In this document: piece by piece, positions 11,441 through 23,344 of the stretch
How positions within the stretch are numbered: position 1 is the first letter of the stretch
Layout of the letters: each line of letters opens with the position of its first letter
Origin: Mucor racemosus
Lineage: Eukaryota; Mucoromycota; Mucoromycetes; Mucorales; Mucoraceae
Reading direction: 5' to 3'
Assembly (NCBI GenBank): GCA_027405735.1
Contig: JAPEHQ010000022.1
Coordinates: 186,001 to 250,000 of the forward strand
DNA length: 64,000 bases
Made by a program: the position numbers and the translations under genes
The notes under the pieces: model-generated
Database searches by the model: none
The model's input: only the letters and a program-made list of their open reading frames with translations
What the model was told of the DNA's origin: nothing

Positions 11441-13045
11441 TAATTTTCAATGTTTCCAATCTTCAAAATCAAAGCGTGCCCCCTTCTCTATGACTAGCCC
11501 CTTACTAAATAACTTTCAGTATGCACCTTACGCACTGCAAAGTATATACAAATATATCACATTATGCTACCTATTTCTAAGTTTAATTTATATCCCACCA
11601 AAAACTCAAAAATTGATGAAATTTACCTCTTTTTCCTTGAAAACTAGGCCTTACTTTTGTTTCCTGATTTACTTGTTTTTCTCCTAAATAATACCAAAAA
11701 AACATTATATGCCAATGTACCTGAGACGTTCAGCTTTAATTCAAATACAAGTATCCGGAAATATCCTACTTTTTGCAGTTGGTATTAATTTTTCAGTGCT
11801 AAGGTTTCAGATTTTTTACGCGTATTTTACTGCTAATGGATTGAAAACTTTGAGGCTTCATATCTCCAGAAAAAATTAAGCTATACTACCACTTTTTAAT
11901 AATAAAATTTACTTTTTTTGAAGTGCTCTATAACATATTTTAATATAAAAAAATTCTGAGCACTTTTATTTTTTTTTCATTTTTTTGGGCATTTCTATAG
12001 TAAGTTTCAAAATATTGGTTAAATTGAGCAATGTTTTTTTTGCATTCATGTCATCCAGCTTGTTGAGCTCTCTCAGACCCAATTTAGAGTTTTTTGAAAT
12101 ATTGATTTTTCGTGGAGATATATTCAAAAATATGTACAAAAAGGTACCTCCATTTCTTGCGTCTATTTTCCCCTTGTATACCCTCATCCCAAATTCTGAA
12201 ACAGAAAAAAATTGGACAAAACTGTTGCTTTCTCTACGAATAATGAAGCTAGAAAATTTTGCAATAGCTCGATCGATAGATAATTTTTTTGCGCATCATG
12301 TCAATTTATTATATTTTAGATATGCTTATAAAAAGTGATGTGTATCTTCAAAAAACCGCCAAAATTTCAATTGCATTTTACGCAAAATTTAATATGGAAT
12401 ATTTTTTTGGTTTTTGTTTAGATAGATGCAGAATTTAAAACTATACAAATACTATTTAATATGCTAGGTCGACTTACTTTGCAGCTCATGAGTATTTAAA
12501 CGATTTTGTTTTTTTTCATCATTTTTGTTCATTTTTCGTCCATTTCAATAAATAAATTTTGGAATCCCGTTATGGTAGGCTTTAAGCTGTGATAAGTCCC
12601 TATTATTTTGATTATCTCGGCGAAAAATCAATATTTTTCGCTGAAACAAAAAATGCAGAGTATCTTTCAGCTGGATCTATCTTGTGAATATTAAAAATTA
12701 ATCCCTCGATCAAGGTACTTAATTTTTACAATCGATTTTAGTTCAGCTTTGATCAATGTTGTTGGGCAACACACTACTTAATATTATGGTGGTATTAACC
12801 TTTTTGTTTCTCAGACAGGTATCAATGTCCCATAGAAGGTGAATATACATCTTTTTTGAATATTTAATGGAAACAGACAAAATATTGGGCAAAATAATTC
12901 GAATTCCATCTGGAAACTACCTGAAAGCACCTGAAAACTACCTTTTACAAACATGGAAACCGATAACAAAAACCCTGTCTGGGCAAATGCTGATCCTAAT
13001 AACTTCCAACTTCACATGTGCGCAGGTATTATCCATTTGACATGA
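11441..13045 (+). repeat. RepA interspersed repeat, copy 1
   Basis: About 1.6 kb shares long stretches with 19640-20749 plus 23557-24040 and with both arms of the palindrome at 39902-43018. Landmarks, in order: TTCAAAATCaaAGCGTGC near the start (11462-11479), the segment around gaggcttcatatctccag (11850-11880), a core around tcgtggagatat (12110-12125), tggaatcccgtta (12560) and ttccaacttcacatg near the end (about 13005). Both strands hold medium ORFs in the core (11985-12338 plus, 11966-12187 minus), but neither resembles a known protein. No terminal inverted repeats or flanking duplications were recognised, so the class is unknown. Confidence 0.75.
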
Positions 13046-14638
13046 TCACTATATCGCTTTTATTTTTATATATTCTCTTTATTTCAGTAAACAACATTGT
13101 TATTTACTGCAGACTGAAAGTTTCAAAATATTTACTACATGTATAACAGTACCCAGAAGTAAAGTTTTAGTATCCCATTGATTTGCTGGTTAGATCATAG
13201 GAATAAAACACCCACTTTTTTCGACTGGGGTTTGCAACTTGATGGATTATTTTAAATTATAAATAGAAATAGCTAAAACAGATAAAACTAGCATATATAG
13301 GAATGCGAGCTACCGGAATTAATAAGTAAACGTCCTTTTTATGCGTAATCAAACTAGAGTATTCAAGAGAAGAACCTTATCAACAAGATGGGATACTTTT
13401 TTGCTATTGTAGAAAGTGGTGACATGAATGTAATATTTGAGAAACTTCTAATCATATATTAGAGAATAACATTTAATTGATATTAAACGATTATCTAGTT
13501 ATACAACGGTCAATGAATGTACCGTAGTATATACAGTTTTGAGGATGGTAGTTACTTTTTGGCGAGGTACAATGGGTTCATAGAGTAACATTTGAGACAT
13601 TGAGCGTATTTGGTTCCTCCTTCACAGACAGAATGGAACCCAATATTGTTTTGATTTTGAAAATGGTGTCAAAATTGAATACTGGGAATCATTCATTATT
13701 ATATTGTCTTGCGTAGATGAAAAGAATGTTGGTGAACAAATTAAATGCTTTACTACAACAATTGGCAAGTATGGCAATTGAAATAGAATCCTAGAAAAAA
13801 AAAAGAAAATAACCAGTGAGGTTACTTGGCCAAAACACATTAACCATTTTTAAAAATGATCGTAACATTCCGTTGATGAACGTGCTGCACAAGATCAGTT
13901 TAAGAATGTTTATTGTGGTTATATATATATGAGAGCATTTGCAGAGTTATATAATCGAGCGCCAGTGAGATGTTTTGACGAATTCTCGATAAAATCTCTA
14001 CATAAAATAATGCACTCCCGATTTTATATGAATTTGCATTAAAATAACGTTAAACATTATATATACACCTAGTAATTGTTCTAGAATTTATGTCAGCGTA
14101 TTAAGAGCATATCAAAGAGGAAGTTTTTATGAGTTAATTTTCGTTTTCATGCTCATAAATTTCTAAATAAACTCAAAAATTTATCCCATTGATATAGTAT
14201 ATCAAAACCCATATATAATGAATCAATCGAAAATTTTGTTTATAAAGCTTGGTATTCAGTTCATGACCTTGCATTTATTATCTTATAATCCATCAAAGTA
14301 AATTTCATTCGTATCATTTACATGCAATTGATCAGAAATCTACTGATAATTTATCTAAAACAATATATTTTTCTTTGCTCATCTAAACGAGCCTTGCTTT
14401 TTTGTTTTGTTTTTTACAAACATTGTGCAGATAACTATTTGCTAGCTGCACTAGCCCAAAATGATTTGACATGAAACCCCAATGAGCTTTGGTATTATCA
14501 ACACATACAACCTCCCTATCTCCCCCAAGCCTAAGATGCAAGTGTCGCTTTTCATCTTCCAAACATCTCAAATGCTAATAACTATTCATGGAATATTTGG
14601 TGTGAATTACTCTAATTTTTTATTGATTTTTCTTATTA
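13046..14638. other. Non-coding stretch
   Basis: No gene, RNA or clear repeat was recognised in 1.6 kb of AT-rich sequence. Open frames here are short and have no coding character. Confidence 0.45.
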
Positions 14639-15090
14639 TTATACAATTCTGGGTGCAAGAGAAACAGCCTTCATCCAATTCTTTGTCCTTAACTCTGCGG
14701 AAACAACACCTAATACACGAGTACCAAGAGGTTCCTTCTTTTGATTTAATAAAATACAAGCATTATCATCGAAACGAATGGTGCGGCCATCAGGACGAGA
14801 CATTTCTTTCTTTGTGCGAACAACAAGTGCATGACGAACATCACCCTTCTTTACTTTTTGTGCAGCTGCTTGAGTTCCTGCAATATTTGGGTTGATAGGT
14901 CTAGCACGCTTAACTACACAAACAATTTCATCACCTAAATTTATTATTGTTAGGACCCCTTGTCATCTTTTGTTATATAAATAAATTTACCAGATCTAGC
15001 GAAACGAGCACCACTCATGACTCGAATACATTCAGCTACAATAGCTCCAGAGTTATCAATAACGTTAAGTGTACCCTTCAATCCAATCAT
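14639..15090 (-). CDS. MRPL38: Mitochondrial large-subunit ribosomal protein uL14m (Mrpl38 type)
   Basis: This is a structural protein of the mitochondrial large ribosomal subunit. Exon 1 (15090-14991) begins MIGLKGTLNVIDNSGAIVAE, followed by a 56-bp intron (14990-14935; GGTAAAT donor, TTTAG acceptor). Exon 2 restores RSGDEIVCVVKRARPINPN, KKGDVRHALVVRTKKEMSR, DDNACILLNQ and PLGTRVLGVVSAELR before TAA at 14639. The spliced product is 131 residues, the full bacterial L14 fold. It has the bacterial/mitochondrial type of sequence, not the cytosolic RPL23 type. No long presequence is visible; small L14 proteins are often imported without one. Reading frame and splice junctions were checked base by base. 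Confidence 0.92.
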
Positions 15091-16209
15091 TATTTATATT
15101 TATTATTTTCAATAGAAAAGAAATAAAGAGAAATGATTTTCCTTTTTATTTGTGGAGGGGATGAATAAAAGCTTGCCTGGGGTTGTACTAGTGTCAGCGA
15201 ATAAAACAAATTTTCACCATTTAAACTCAATTCTTTGACAGATTGGATCAATCTAGGGGTGTAGGCTAAGATATTTTCACGAAATGCACACTTGATCTAT
15301 ATAGCTCAAGTTCGGACGATGCTTTCATTAAGAGAAATCTGAATTGTACAGCATGTCAACTGAGAAACCCGTTGATTACATTAAAGACGGTAGATTATAT
15401 TGATCAGAGTAGCAAATTTTGATTGTTTTACCATTATACATTATCAACATTTACTATTTTATATTTTTAATTCTTCTAAATCACTAAAAACTTTCGAGAA
15501 AAAAGGGCCAAGGAAGCGTACAAAGCTCCAAGGATCTATTTTTTTTTTTTTTTTTTTTTTTTTTGCCGTTTTTCTCAAATGCACCCAATGGCGAATAAAC
15601 AATATTATTCCATGGTTTCTGGATATTTTCAAAAATACCATAGCAATCCTGACATGTGTAGCATTTGGTGTATATTGAGTTTATTTTTGAATTAAAGTGT
15701 TCAGTTTTAAGAAAATCCTTTAAAGTTATAAAACTATAGTAAAAGCTGCATAAAATGTATAACCTTAAATTATTTCTAGCGCGAATTGAACGGGGGTATA
15801 AAGGACTTGTCATATATTCGATATCACTGCGATGAAGGCTTCTTTTCAAGGCTTAACCTTGATGATTGGCAACTTTGCATATATTATTATAAAATGTAGC
15901 TACAATTCAAAAGAACATCGACTATAACCAGTAAAACCTTTTAAAATAATGTCCTTTTGCACCAAAAAAGAAATGCATATATTATAATATTGCTTGATAT
16001 TGTAATATCGTAACTTTATTATATAGAGAAGCATTCAATTCATTTCACCAGTGTTAATCACTGTAGCTCCAAACAAGAAAATGATGTTGTAAATGTCTGA
16101 CCCATTTTGTACCACCACATGTCTCAGCGGGATTAGTTTTGTTCAAATGGCAGACATGTAATTATTTGTTTTTGTCTTTCTTTCTACTTTTATTCAACTT
16201 CAATTCAAA
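15091..16209. other. Intergenic region between divergent uL14m and DnaJ genes
   Basis: It is 1.1 kb with promoters expected at both ends. A T homopolymer of 26 bases lies at 15539-15564. A minus-strand frame over 15484-15849 has a short Cys-containing stretch, but most of it is lysine from the T run, so it is not called. The leader before the DnaJ start is CT-rich (tttgtctttctttctac). Confidence 0.5.
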
Positions 16210-17790
16210 ATGGCTTATCCATCTCGAAGACCAGAGCCTTATATTCAAGCTGTATGTAAAGAATGTTCTCAACCGGTCGAGTTTTTACCGGCTTCCGGTG
16301 TCAAGAATACCAAAGTTGAAGTGCAATGCTGGTCGTGTCGTGCCATTTCGTCCTTTGAAATAGACGCTACTGGTACAAAAATAAAGACAAATACAAAAAC
16401 TACTTCTAAATGGTCTAGAAAAAGAGGAACTGGTAACTGTTTATCATAATTTCACATCAAATTCACTCTAAAAGTTATAAAATATATAGATGAAAATCCG
16501 GTTTCAACAGAATACTATGATATTCTTGGAGTTTCACCTTCAGCAACACAAATTGATATCAAGAAAGCCTATAGAAAATTAGCGATTAAATATCACCCTG
16601 ATAAAAATCCTAATGACCCAACTGCAGAAGAAAAGTTTAAAAAGATATCCGAAGCTTACCAGATTCTATCTGATCCAGCATTAAGAAAAAGATATAATGA
16701 ATTTGGTGAAGAAAACGGCGTACGACCTGATGGTGGTTTTGGTATATAAATACACATAAAATCAAGTCATTAGTTTTTAACATTGATTACAATTAGTTGA
16801 TCCTGAGGATTTCTTTAAACAATCATTTGGTGGTGATCGTTTTGTAGACATTATTGGAGAAATTTCCATTGGACGAGACATGAGAGATGCTCTTGAAACA
16901 CACGAACAAGAGCAAGAAGATATAGATCCCAAATTATTAACACCCGAGCAAAAAGCAGAGCGTGAAGAAAAGAAGGAGAAAATAGAAAAAGCTCGTAGCG
17001 CAGCCCGGGAAACCCGAGTACAAGCATTAGCTACAAAGCTAATCAACAAGCTTAGTTTGTATACAGAACTCAATGATATCCCTGAAGAAGCTCGGTCTGC
17101 AGCATTTTCCAATATTATCCAAATCGAAGCAGAAGATCTTAAACGTGAGAGTCATGGCGTTGAATTATTAAATGCTATCGGCTATACTTATGCAGCAAAG
17201 GCTCAACAATACATCAACAAAGGTTTCGCATTTGGATTAGGTGGAATGTTCCATTCAATGAAAGAAAAAGGATACATATTCAGTGAAACTGTGGGTACGC
17301 TTAGGTCTGCACTTGACTTACAATCAAGTTATACAGAATTACAAAAGGCTGAAGAGAAAGGTGATTTAACAGAGGAACAAAGAATCAAATTAGAAACTGA
17401 AGCAGCAACAAAGGTACAAATGCATTGCATTTAATCAATAACATTTTGCTTTAACATTTGAATACTATTTAGGGACTCCAAGCTATATGGAGAGGCTCAA
17501 AATTAGAGGTTGAAAGTGTTTTAAGAGAAGTATGCGATAGAGTATTAACAGATCCTACTGTGCCTCGAGAAACGCTTAGAAGTCGGGCCATTGGATTGAG
17601 AATTGTTGGCACAATCTACATGAAAGTAAAGGCAGATATTACCCCAGAAGATATCCCAATTCCTACTACACCACCTCAAACAAAACCTAGAAATTCTATC
17701 AATTCATTAAATAGTAATGCTACTACATCTTCACCTACATCAGCATCTGCTACTATTGTAGATTCTGATGTTCCTGCATCAAATAAATAG
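16210..17790 (+). CDS. DnaJ-type co-chaperone with N-terminal zinc ribbon and DnaJ-X domain (Caj1/Djp1 class)
   Basis: An Hsp40 co-chaperone of the class that includes yeast Caj1 and Djp1 (peroxisomal/ER protein targeting and membrane quality control). Exon 1 (from [13 protein letters not shown]) carries a four-cysteine zinc ribbon: Cys16, Cys19, Cys40 and Cys43. Exon 2 (about 16490-16745) has the J-domain, [20 protein letters not shown] with the HPD motif in [10 protein letters not shown]. Exons 3-4 carry the DnaJ-X region ([57 protein letters not shown] and [20 protein letters not shown]). The C-terminus is a Ser/Thr/Asn-rich disordered tail ending TAG at 17790. The N-terminal ribbon is absent from the yeast proteins; the start at 16210 is preferred because it includes all four cysteines. 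RRP7 follows 137 bases downstream on the same strand. Confidence 0.9.
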
Positions 17791-17927
17791 ACAAGCTTCA
17801 ATGTGACTTAAAATACCCTTCTTCTAAAATGCTTAATTGAAATGAGCCACATTGAACAATATATTTTTTTGACATTTTTTCATATCCTTTTGGGTTTGCT
17901 TTTCGAATATATATACACACAATTATC

Positions 17928-18964
17928 ATGGCTAAAGCAAAGAAATCAAGCTCTGCTGCTACTACCAAGCAAACAGTTGAAGTACAAGACAAAACTCCCA
18001 AACAATTGGAAGACTTCCAAGGCTTTAAAGTACTTCCTGTCATTATGGATGAAAACAATAAAAATGTTCGTCACTACTTTTATATCAGAAAGCACGATAG
18101 TAAATCACTTGTCGATGAGGATATCAAGGATCGTACTCTTTTCATGTTGAATTTGCCTGCTGATACAACTGATCGTCATATCAAGAAACTTTTCAAGGGT
18201 CATGGCATTGATCAAATCACTTATAGCGATTCAGGTTCTTCTGTTTCTGAAGATTATTGGAAGATTGCAGCTAAACAACAACAACAGCAATTAGAAGCTG
18301 CTACAAATAAAAAAGGCAAAAAACATCAAAAACAACAAGAGCAAGTAGAACCAGAAGTCAGAGAATTAAGGAGGTTATTCACAAGTGGATCTTCAGCACA
18401 TGTTGTATTTAGTACTGAAGATGATTTGACACAAGTGCTGTCCATGCGTCGTGTTGAAAAGAAATGGGCAAAGGAAGATGAGGCATTTGATCAACCTTTA
18501 GGTTTTGAACGTAGGTTTTTATGTTAATCTACTTTATTATTATAGTATTAAATTATCCTTTTGCAGGTTACATTTTAGCATACGATTTATCACGACCCAA
18601 TCCAATGGATCTTCAACAAGAAGTTGATTCATTCATGATGAAATTCAAGGCTGATGAATATCAAAAGGAGCGTGAAAAGTTGGAACGTATGAATCAAATG
18701 GATGATGATGGTTTTACTGTAGTTGTTCGTCATAAGAAGACAAAAGCAACTGATGGCACAATCCATGTTGGATCAATTACTGCAGAAGCCGCTGAAGCAC
18801 AAAGAGAACATCAACTTAAAAAGAAAAAGGAATTGGTCAACTTTTATCGTTTCCAAATGCGTGAAAAGAAGCAGAATGAATTGGTCGATTTGAGAAAACG
18901 TTTCGAAGAGGATAAGGCAAAGATTGCTCAATTAAAACAAACTAGAAAATTCAAGCCTTATTAA
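17928..18964 (+). CDS. RRP7: Ribosomal RNA-processing protein 7 (Rrp7/RRP7A family)
   Basis: Rrp7 is part of the nucleolar UTP-C module of the small-subunit processome, needed for 18S rRNA maturation. Exon 1 is 17928-18510 and exon 2 is 18567-18964; the 56-bp intron joins GAAC to GTTAC, giving FERYILAYDLSRP. The N-terminal half holds a divergent RNA-recognition fold (RTLFMLNLPADTTDRHIKKL, then SAHVVFSTEDDL) with a Gln/Lys-rich insertion. The C-terminal RRP7 domain is diagnostic: MDDDGFTVVVRHKK, then a basic coiled coil NFYRFQMREKKQNELVDLRK, ending RKFKPY. The product is about 325 residues, normal length. Secure. Confidence 0.94.
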
Positions 18965-19639
18965 AATAAATTGTATAAATAAATAATAATTCAGAAATAA
19001 GAGATAAAAATATATACATATATTTATATATAAAGTCGAAAGAAAAATATCAGAATAATGATTATCCAATATAAAAGCTCATACGTGCAATTACAAGTAT
19101 TTAACTTCTGTAGTTAGGATTGAATCCTTCCCGAATTACCTTGCCCATGGCATTTTCAATGAAGAAAAAATCGACAATTGAAATTCCATTTCATTTTGAT
19201 TTTATAGCAAGTAAACCGAGCAACACATTCGTTACCAAACTTCGCATACAAACAACGGTTTTTAAGCCGAAGCTTTATCAGCACCCATCCCTGTTTTTAT
19301 TTTATATATTGATTTATGGAATTAAGCAATTATAAAAAATATATACAACTTGCCAAAATATTGGGGTAGTCTTTGTTACTACGATGTACTGAAATAGAGC
19401 CTTTGTTCTACGAACATCTAATAATAAAAAATAACTTTTTATATTATTTTTTCATTGTAGAAGTTAAACAATTTCCCTCCATAACTTTTCATTTTTTTCC
19501 CAACTAAATAACCAATTAATAGAAAACAATATATTCACTTTATAAAATTTCACCTAGTTTGATTAAAGTTACACTTTATAATTGACATATTCCATCAACT
19601 TGCTCGGATATGCTCAGAAACGTTACTCTCCGTACGTTA
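18965..19639. other. Non-coding stretch between RRP7 and RepA copy 2
   Basis: It starts with the AT-rich RRP7 3' end (aataaataataatt). No gene was recognised. Confidence 0.45.
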
Positions 19640-20752
19640 AAATGGATTTAGTATTTTTTCTCTAATTTTCAATCTTAGAAATTGGAGCATGCTTTCCTTT
19701 CTATAACTAATCCCCATGCTATACATTTTTTAGGATATACTTTAGGCGCTGCTAAATAGATATGAATTGGTAGCATTATGTTGCCTGTTCCAAAATTTAT
19801 TTTATATCTCACAAGAGACTCAAAAACACATAAAATTCACTACTTTTTTCTTGAAAATTGCGTCTCACTTTTCATCCCTGCTCAACTTTTTTTTTCCCTA
19901 AATAACATCAAGAAAAAATCATATGTCAATGTACCTGAGATGTTCAGCTTTAATCCAAAAATAAGTATCCGGAAATATCCTATCTTTTGCAATTGATATT
20001 AATTTTTCAGCGCTAATGTTTCAGATTTTTACGCGTATTTCGCAGCTTAGAATTGAAAACTTTGAGGCTTCATATCTCCAGAAAAAATTAAGCTATACTA
20101 CCACTTTTTAATAATAAAATTTACTTGTTTTAAAGTGCTCTATAACATATTCTAATATAAAAAAATTCTGAGCACTTTTATTTTTTTTCATTTTTTTGGG
20201 CATTTCTATAGTAAGTTTCAAAATATTGGTTAAATTGAACAACATTTTTTTTGCATTCATGTCATCCAGCTCGTTGAGCTCTCTCAGACCCAATTTAGAG
20301 TTTTTCAAAATATTGATTTTTCGTGGAGATATCCTCAAAAATGTGTACAAAAAGGTACCTCCATTTCTTGCGTCTATTTTCCCCTTGTATACCCTCATCC
20401 CAAATTCTGAAACAGAAAAAAATTTGGACAAAAATGTTGCTTTCTCTACGAATAATGCAGCTAGAAAATTTTGCAATAGCTCGACCGATAGATACTGTTT
20501 TTGCGCATCATGTCAGTTTATTATATTTTAAATATGCTTATAAAAATTGACGTGTATCTTCAAAAAACCTCCAAAATTTTAATTGCATTTTGCCCAAGAT
20601 TTAATGTGAAACATTTATCTAAATTTTATTTAGATGAATGCAAAATGCAAGACTCTACAAAAATTATTTATTACACTAGATCTACTTACTTTGTAGTTCA
20701 TGAACTATTAAACGATTTTGTTTTTTTACTCATTTTTCATCATTTTTTTTCA
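19640..20752 (+). repeat. RepA interspersed repeat, copy 2, left part
   Basis: It aligns with 11441-12560 of copy 1 over nearly its whole length, for example the tcatatctccag, aagctatactaccac and cgtggagatat blocks. The repeat is broken at 20752 by the CACT-ended transposon and resumes at 23557. Core frames 20196-20531 (plus) and 20108-20476 (minus) are the counterparts of those in copy 1. Confidence 0.78.
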
Positions 20753-20990
20753 CACTCTGGGAAAAAAAGGTGTGAAATTTGTGTAACTCCGCGTAATTTG
20801 GTGTAAAATTGGTGTGAAATTTTACTTTTACATCAATTTGGTGTAAATTCAGTGTAAAATGGTGTGAACATGTTTTCACGCCAATATAGGTTTACACAAA
20901 TTTTACATTTTGTTTACATAATTTTACATTGAAGTCAATTGGTGTAGGTATTTACACCATTTTGTATTTTTTTTTATGGTTTGATATTGA
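20753..20990. repeat. Left subterminal motif array of the CACT-ended element
   Basis: At least ten variants of GTGTAAA/GTGTGAAA, or their complements TTTACAC and TTTACAT, occur within 240 bases (for example ggtgtaaaattggtgtgaaa at 20798-20818 and tttacaccatttt near 20950). Such arrays in CACTA elements are binding sites for an element-encoded DNA-binding protein. Confidence 0.7.
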
Positions 20991-21042
20991 TGTCAAATTG
21001 ATATAAAAATAATATAAATCTCTACTTGATGTTTATATTATT

Positions 21043-21504
21043 TTAACAGCATTTGTACACATTTTTAAACTGGCATAATTGGAATAATTTATTGATTATT
21101 AAAGAGCTTTCCAATGCTTCTGATTTAATTGTAGTATTGTCAATAGCAGGATTTTGTATTGAAGCATCATTATAAACAATATCTTCTATTAAATCACCCA
21201 TGTCATCGTCAATCATTTCTTCATCTTGAGTTTCAAGGTTATTTTCGGTATAAATATAATCCATTTCATTGTCATTTCTTCCTCCAGCATTATCGTCACC
21301 TGTATCTTCATCAACAACTGCCTCTTGTGTAGCAGTAGCAAAAACAATGGGGGTTGATAGACTATTCTGGTTGGCTTCCTCACCTGCGTCAGATCTCTCA
21401 ATCAACCGTTGTAACCTTTCCATTTCATGCATTTTTTCATGCTTTTTAACGTCAACCTGCAAAACTTTCTGATTGCAATTAGGCTCTGAGCAAATATAAA
21501 CCAT
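21043..21504 (-). CDS. Zinc-finger-like acidic protein encoded in the CACT-ended element
   Basis: The 153-residue frame starts MVYICSEPNCNQKVLQVDVK with a C-x4-C...H-x3-H arrangement (residues 5-26: Cys5, Cys10, His22, His26) resembling a C2H2 finger. Next is a basic/amphipathic helix (MERLQRLIERSDAG), and then a long acidic, Ser/Asp/Glu-rich region. It ends abruptly close to the left subterminal array. It could be the N-terminal remnant of a larger transposase gene whose catalytic part was deleted, or a stand-alone accessory factor. It is divergent from the second ORF of the element. Confidence 0.5.
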   Translation of the reverse strand: MVYICSEPNCNQKVLQVDVKKHEKMHEMERLQRLIERSDAGEEANQNSLSTPIVFATATQEAVVDEDTGDDNAGGRNDNEMDYIYTENNLETQDEEMIDDDMGDLIEDIVYNDASIQNPAIDNTTIKSEALESSLIINKLFQLCQFKNVYKCC

Positions 21505-22371
21505 TTTATAAGTGATGTTATTTAATATATAAAAAAATAAATAAAGAGTATAAAGAAATAAATGTAGTAGAAGTATGATTATAATCAGTTACGGAGATTT
21601 TTTTTTATAAAAGACTTCTGAAGATTTAAAATAATTGAAAAAGTATGAGGGTATTTATAATGATTTGGAGAACTTGGATACCATCAGACTTGAAACTTGA
21701 ATGGATTTATATTTAGTAATCTTCTAGTTTTGAGTACATTGTTATTGATTTAATATTTTAAGGAGTAAATCATGTAGAGCATTGGCCATAATGTGATTGA
21801 TATCAAGTGTGACAATATCGACCTTTTGGAAAATCGTTTTTTGTTTATTATTGTTATATCTCTTTTATGCAACCTTGAATTAAGGAGTAAGTTTTACATG
21901 TTTGAATCGTATTTATTGTATTGATAGTGCAACTTCAATATAGATGAGTAGTTGACTAAATTGATATCTTTGTTTATTATTATTATTGATTTGGATAGAA
22001 TCCTGTTTTGATATGTATGCCATTTGCGCAATTGATTGCACCGTGATCAAGGGGGGGTGCTATCATCTACACCACATGTATGATTCAAAAAGGTATTTCA
22101 TATTTTTATCATGCGTTTGTTATTGTGTTCAATTGAAGTGTTTGTTTGTTATTGTTGTTCCACTGCAATAAGAACTGATATTTTCACTAAGCGCGTAATA
22201 TTTATACTAATTATACACCTGAAACTAAACCAAGCATCTGTTGAGAATACATGTAATGTGATTCATAACAAATTGGATGGTTTTTGTTCAACTTAAATAT
22301 ATTTTATTCTCAGAGGTAGCAATAATATTCTTTTCGTCTACTGTGCATACTACAACTTTTATTGAATAACT

Positions 22372-23275
22372 ATGAAAGTTAGAAATAGAGCATCATCACC
22401 TAATAGATCGGAAGCCGATCAATCAACAGAGGCATCATGAACTACCAATGTCATGCAGGGTTTCTCGGATGCCCAGGAATCTTTTCAAACAAATATGTTG
22501 AATTGTATGACAAAGGAATTAGAGAATCAAGAAGAAATGATGGTTCAACAAAAAAAAATCCAAGAAGAATTATCTAAACTAAGAACAGATTTCGAAGATT
22601 TGGAAACAAATCTCGAACAAACAAACAACAACGTAATGTCATCAGCCTCAAACGCTGCAGGAGGCATTCCAAAGATTGATGGTAATAGAGGAAAAGCATT
22701 GAAGGAGCTGTTCCAAGAACAGCTGCCATTAGAGGATGAAGAAAGTCGAGATGATTTACTGAAAGTCTTTAGAAAATCCTCCAAATCAGTCATCGATGCT
22801 TATGTCATGAACAATGACAAAGGATGCCTCACATGGAAAGAAATTAGTGGTCCAGAAAGGGTAAAACTTTTCAATGCTACTGCTGTTCATGCACTTGAAA
22901 GTGATAGCCGGTTATCATTTATTAACAATTGCTTTGGAAAATGGGCATGCGAATATGTGTTACAACCTCAATGGACACAAAAGACAAAACATAACCGAAA
23001 AACATTGTAACTATAATGCCACTAATAATTGATATCATTGTTTTTAATTAATTTTACTAACCAATCCATTTCCAACCATTAGTCAAACGCAACAACAAGA
23101 ACAACAATTACAGCAACAACATCAACAAGAATTGCAGGAATTACAAAAGCAGAAACAGCAATCATCATCAAGATCCCCATTACCAAGACCCTCATCACCA
23201 AGACCCTCATCACCAAAACCCTCATCGCCAAAACCAAGACAAAGAGGACGAAAAAGAAGAAGAATAACAAAATAA
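22372..23275 (+). pseudogene. Coiled-coil basic-tailed protein of the CACT-ended element, with an in-frame TGA near its start
   Basis: The frame opens at ATG 22372 (MKVRNRASSPNRSEADQSTE), meets TGA at 22438-22440, and continues in the same frame from ATG 22453. Exon 1 runs to 23006 and exon 2 is 23083-23275; the 76-bp intron has a consensus GTAACT donor and CTAAC branch site. From 22453 the product is 248 residues. It has a coiled coil (EELSKLRTDFEDLETNLEQ), a conserved-looking domain (LLKVFRKSSKSVIDAYVMN, CLTWKEISGPERVKLFNATA, FINNCFGKWACEYVL), a Gln-rich stretch, and a Ser-Pro-rich tail ending in a strongly basic RQRGRKRRRITK, a nuclear/DNA-binding type end. By analogy with CACTA TnpA proteins it may bind the subterminal motifs; this is inference. 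It may still be functional from 22453. Confidence 0.6.
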
Positions 23276-23344
23276 TCAATACCATGATACCGTAATAAAA
23301 TACTAATTAAAAATACTTCTATTAAATAAAATATATTATTGGGA

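Noticed and set aside
11966..12338. RepA core ORFs as real genes
   Set aside because: They are open on both strands and lack a recognisable domain; copies differ at starts and ends. They are kept as repeat features and as a finding only.
15484..15849. 121-codon minus-strand ORF between uL14m and the J-protein gene
   Set aside because: Its C-terminal third is lysine encoded by a 26-base T run and the rest has no protein-like conservation signal that can be seen.
22372..23275. Alternative genetic code (TGA as Trp)
   Set aside because: TGA ends the ERI1-like and MFS genes at normal family length, so the internal TGA codons in the element gene and in the gene at 57849 are better explained as disabling mutations.
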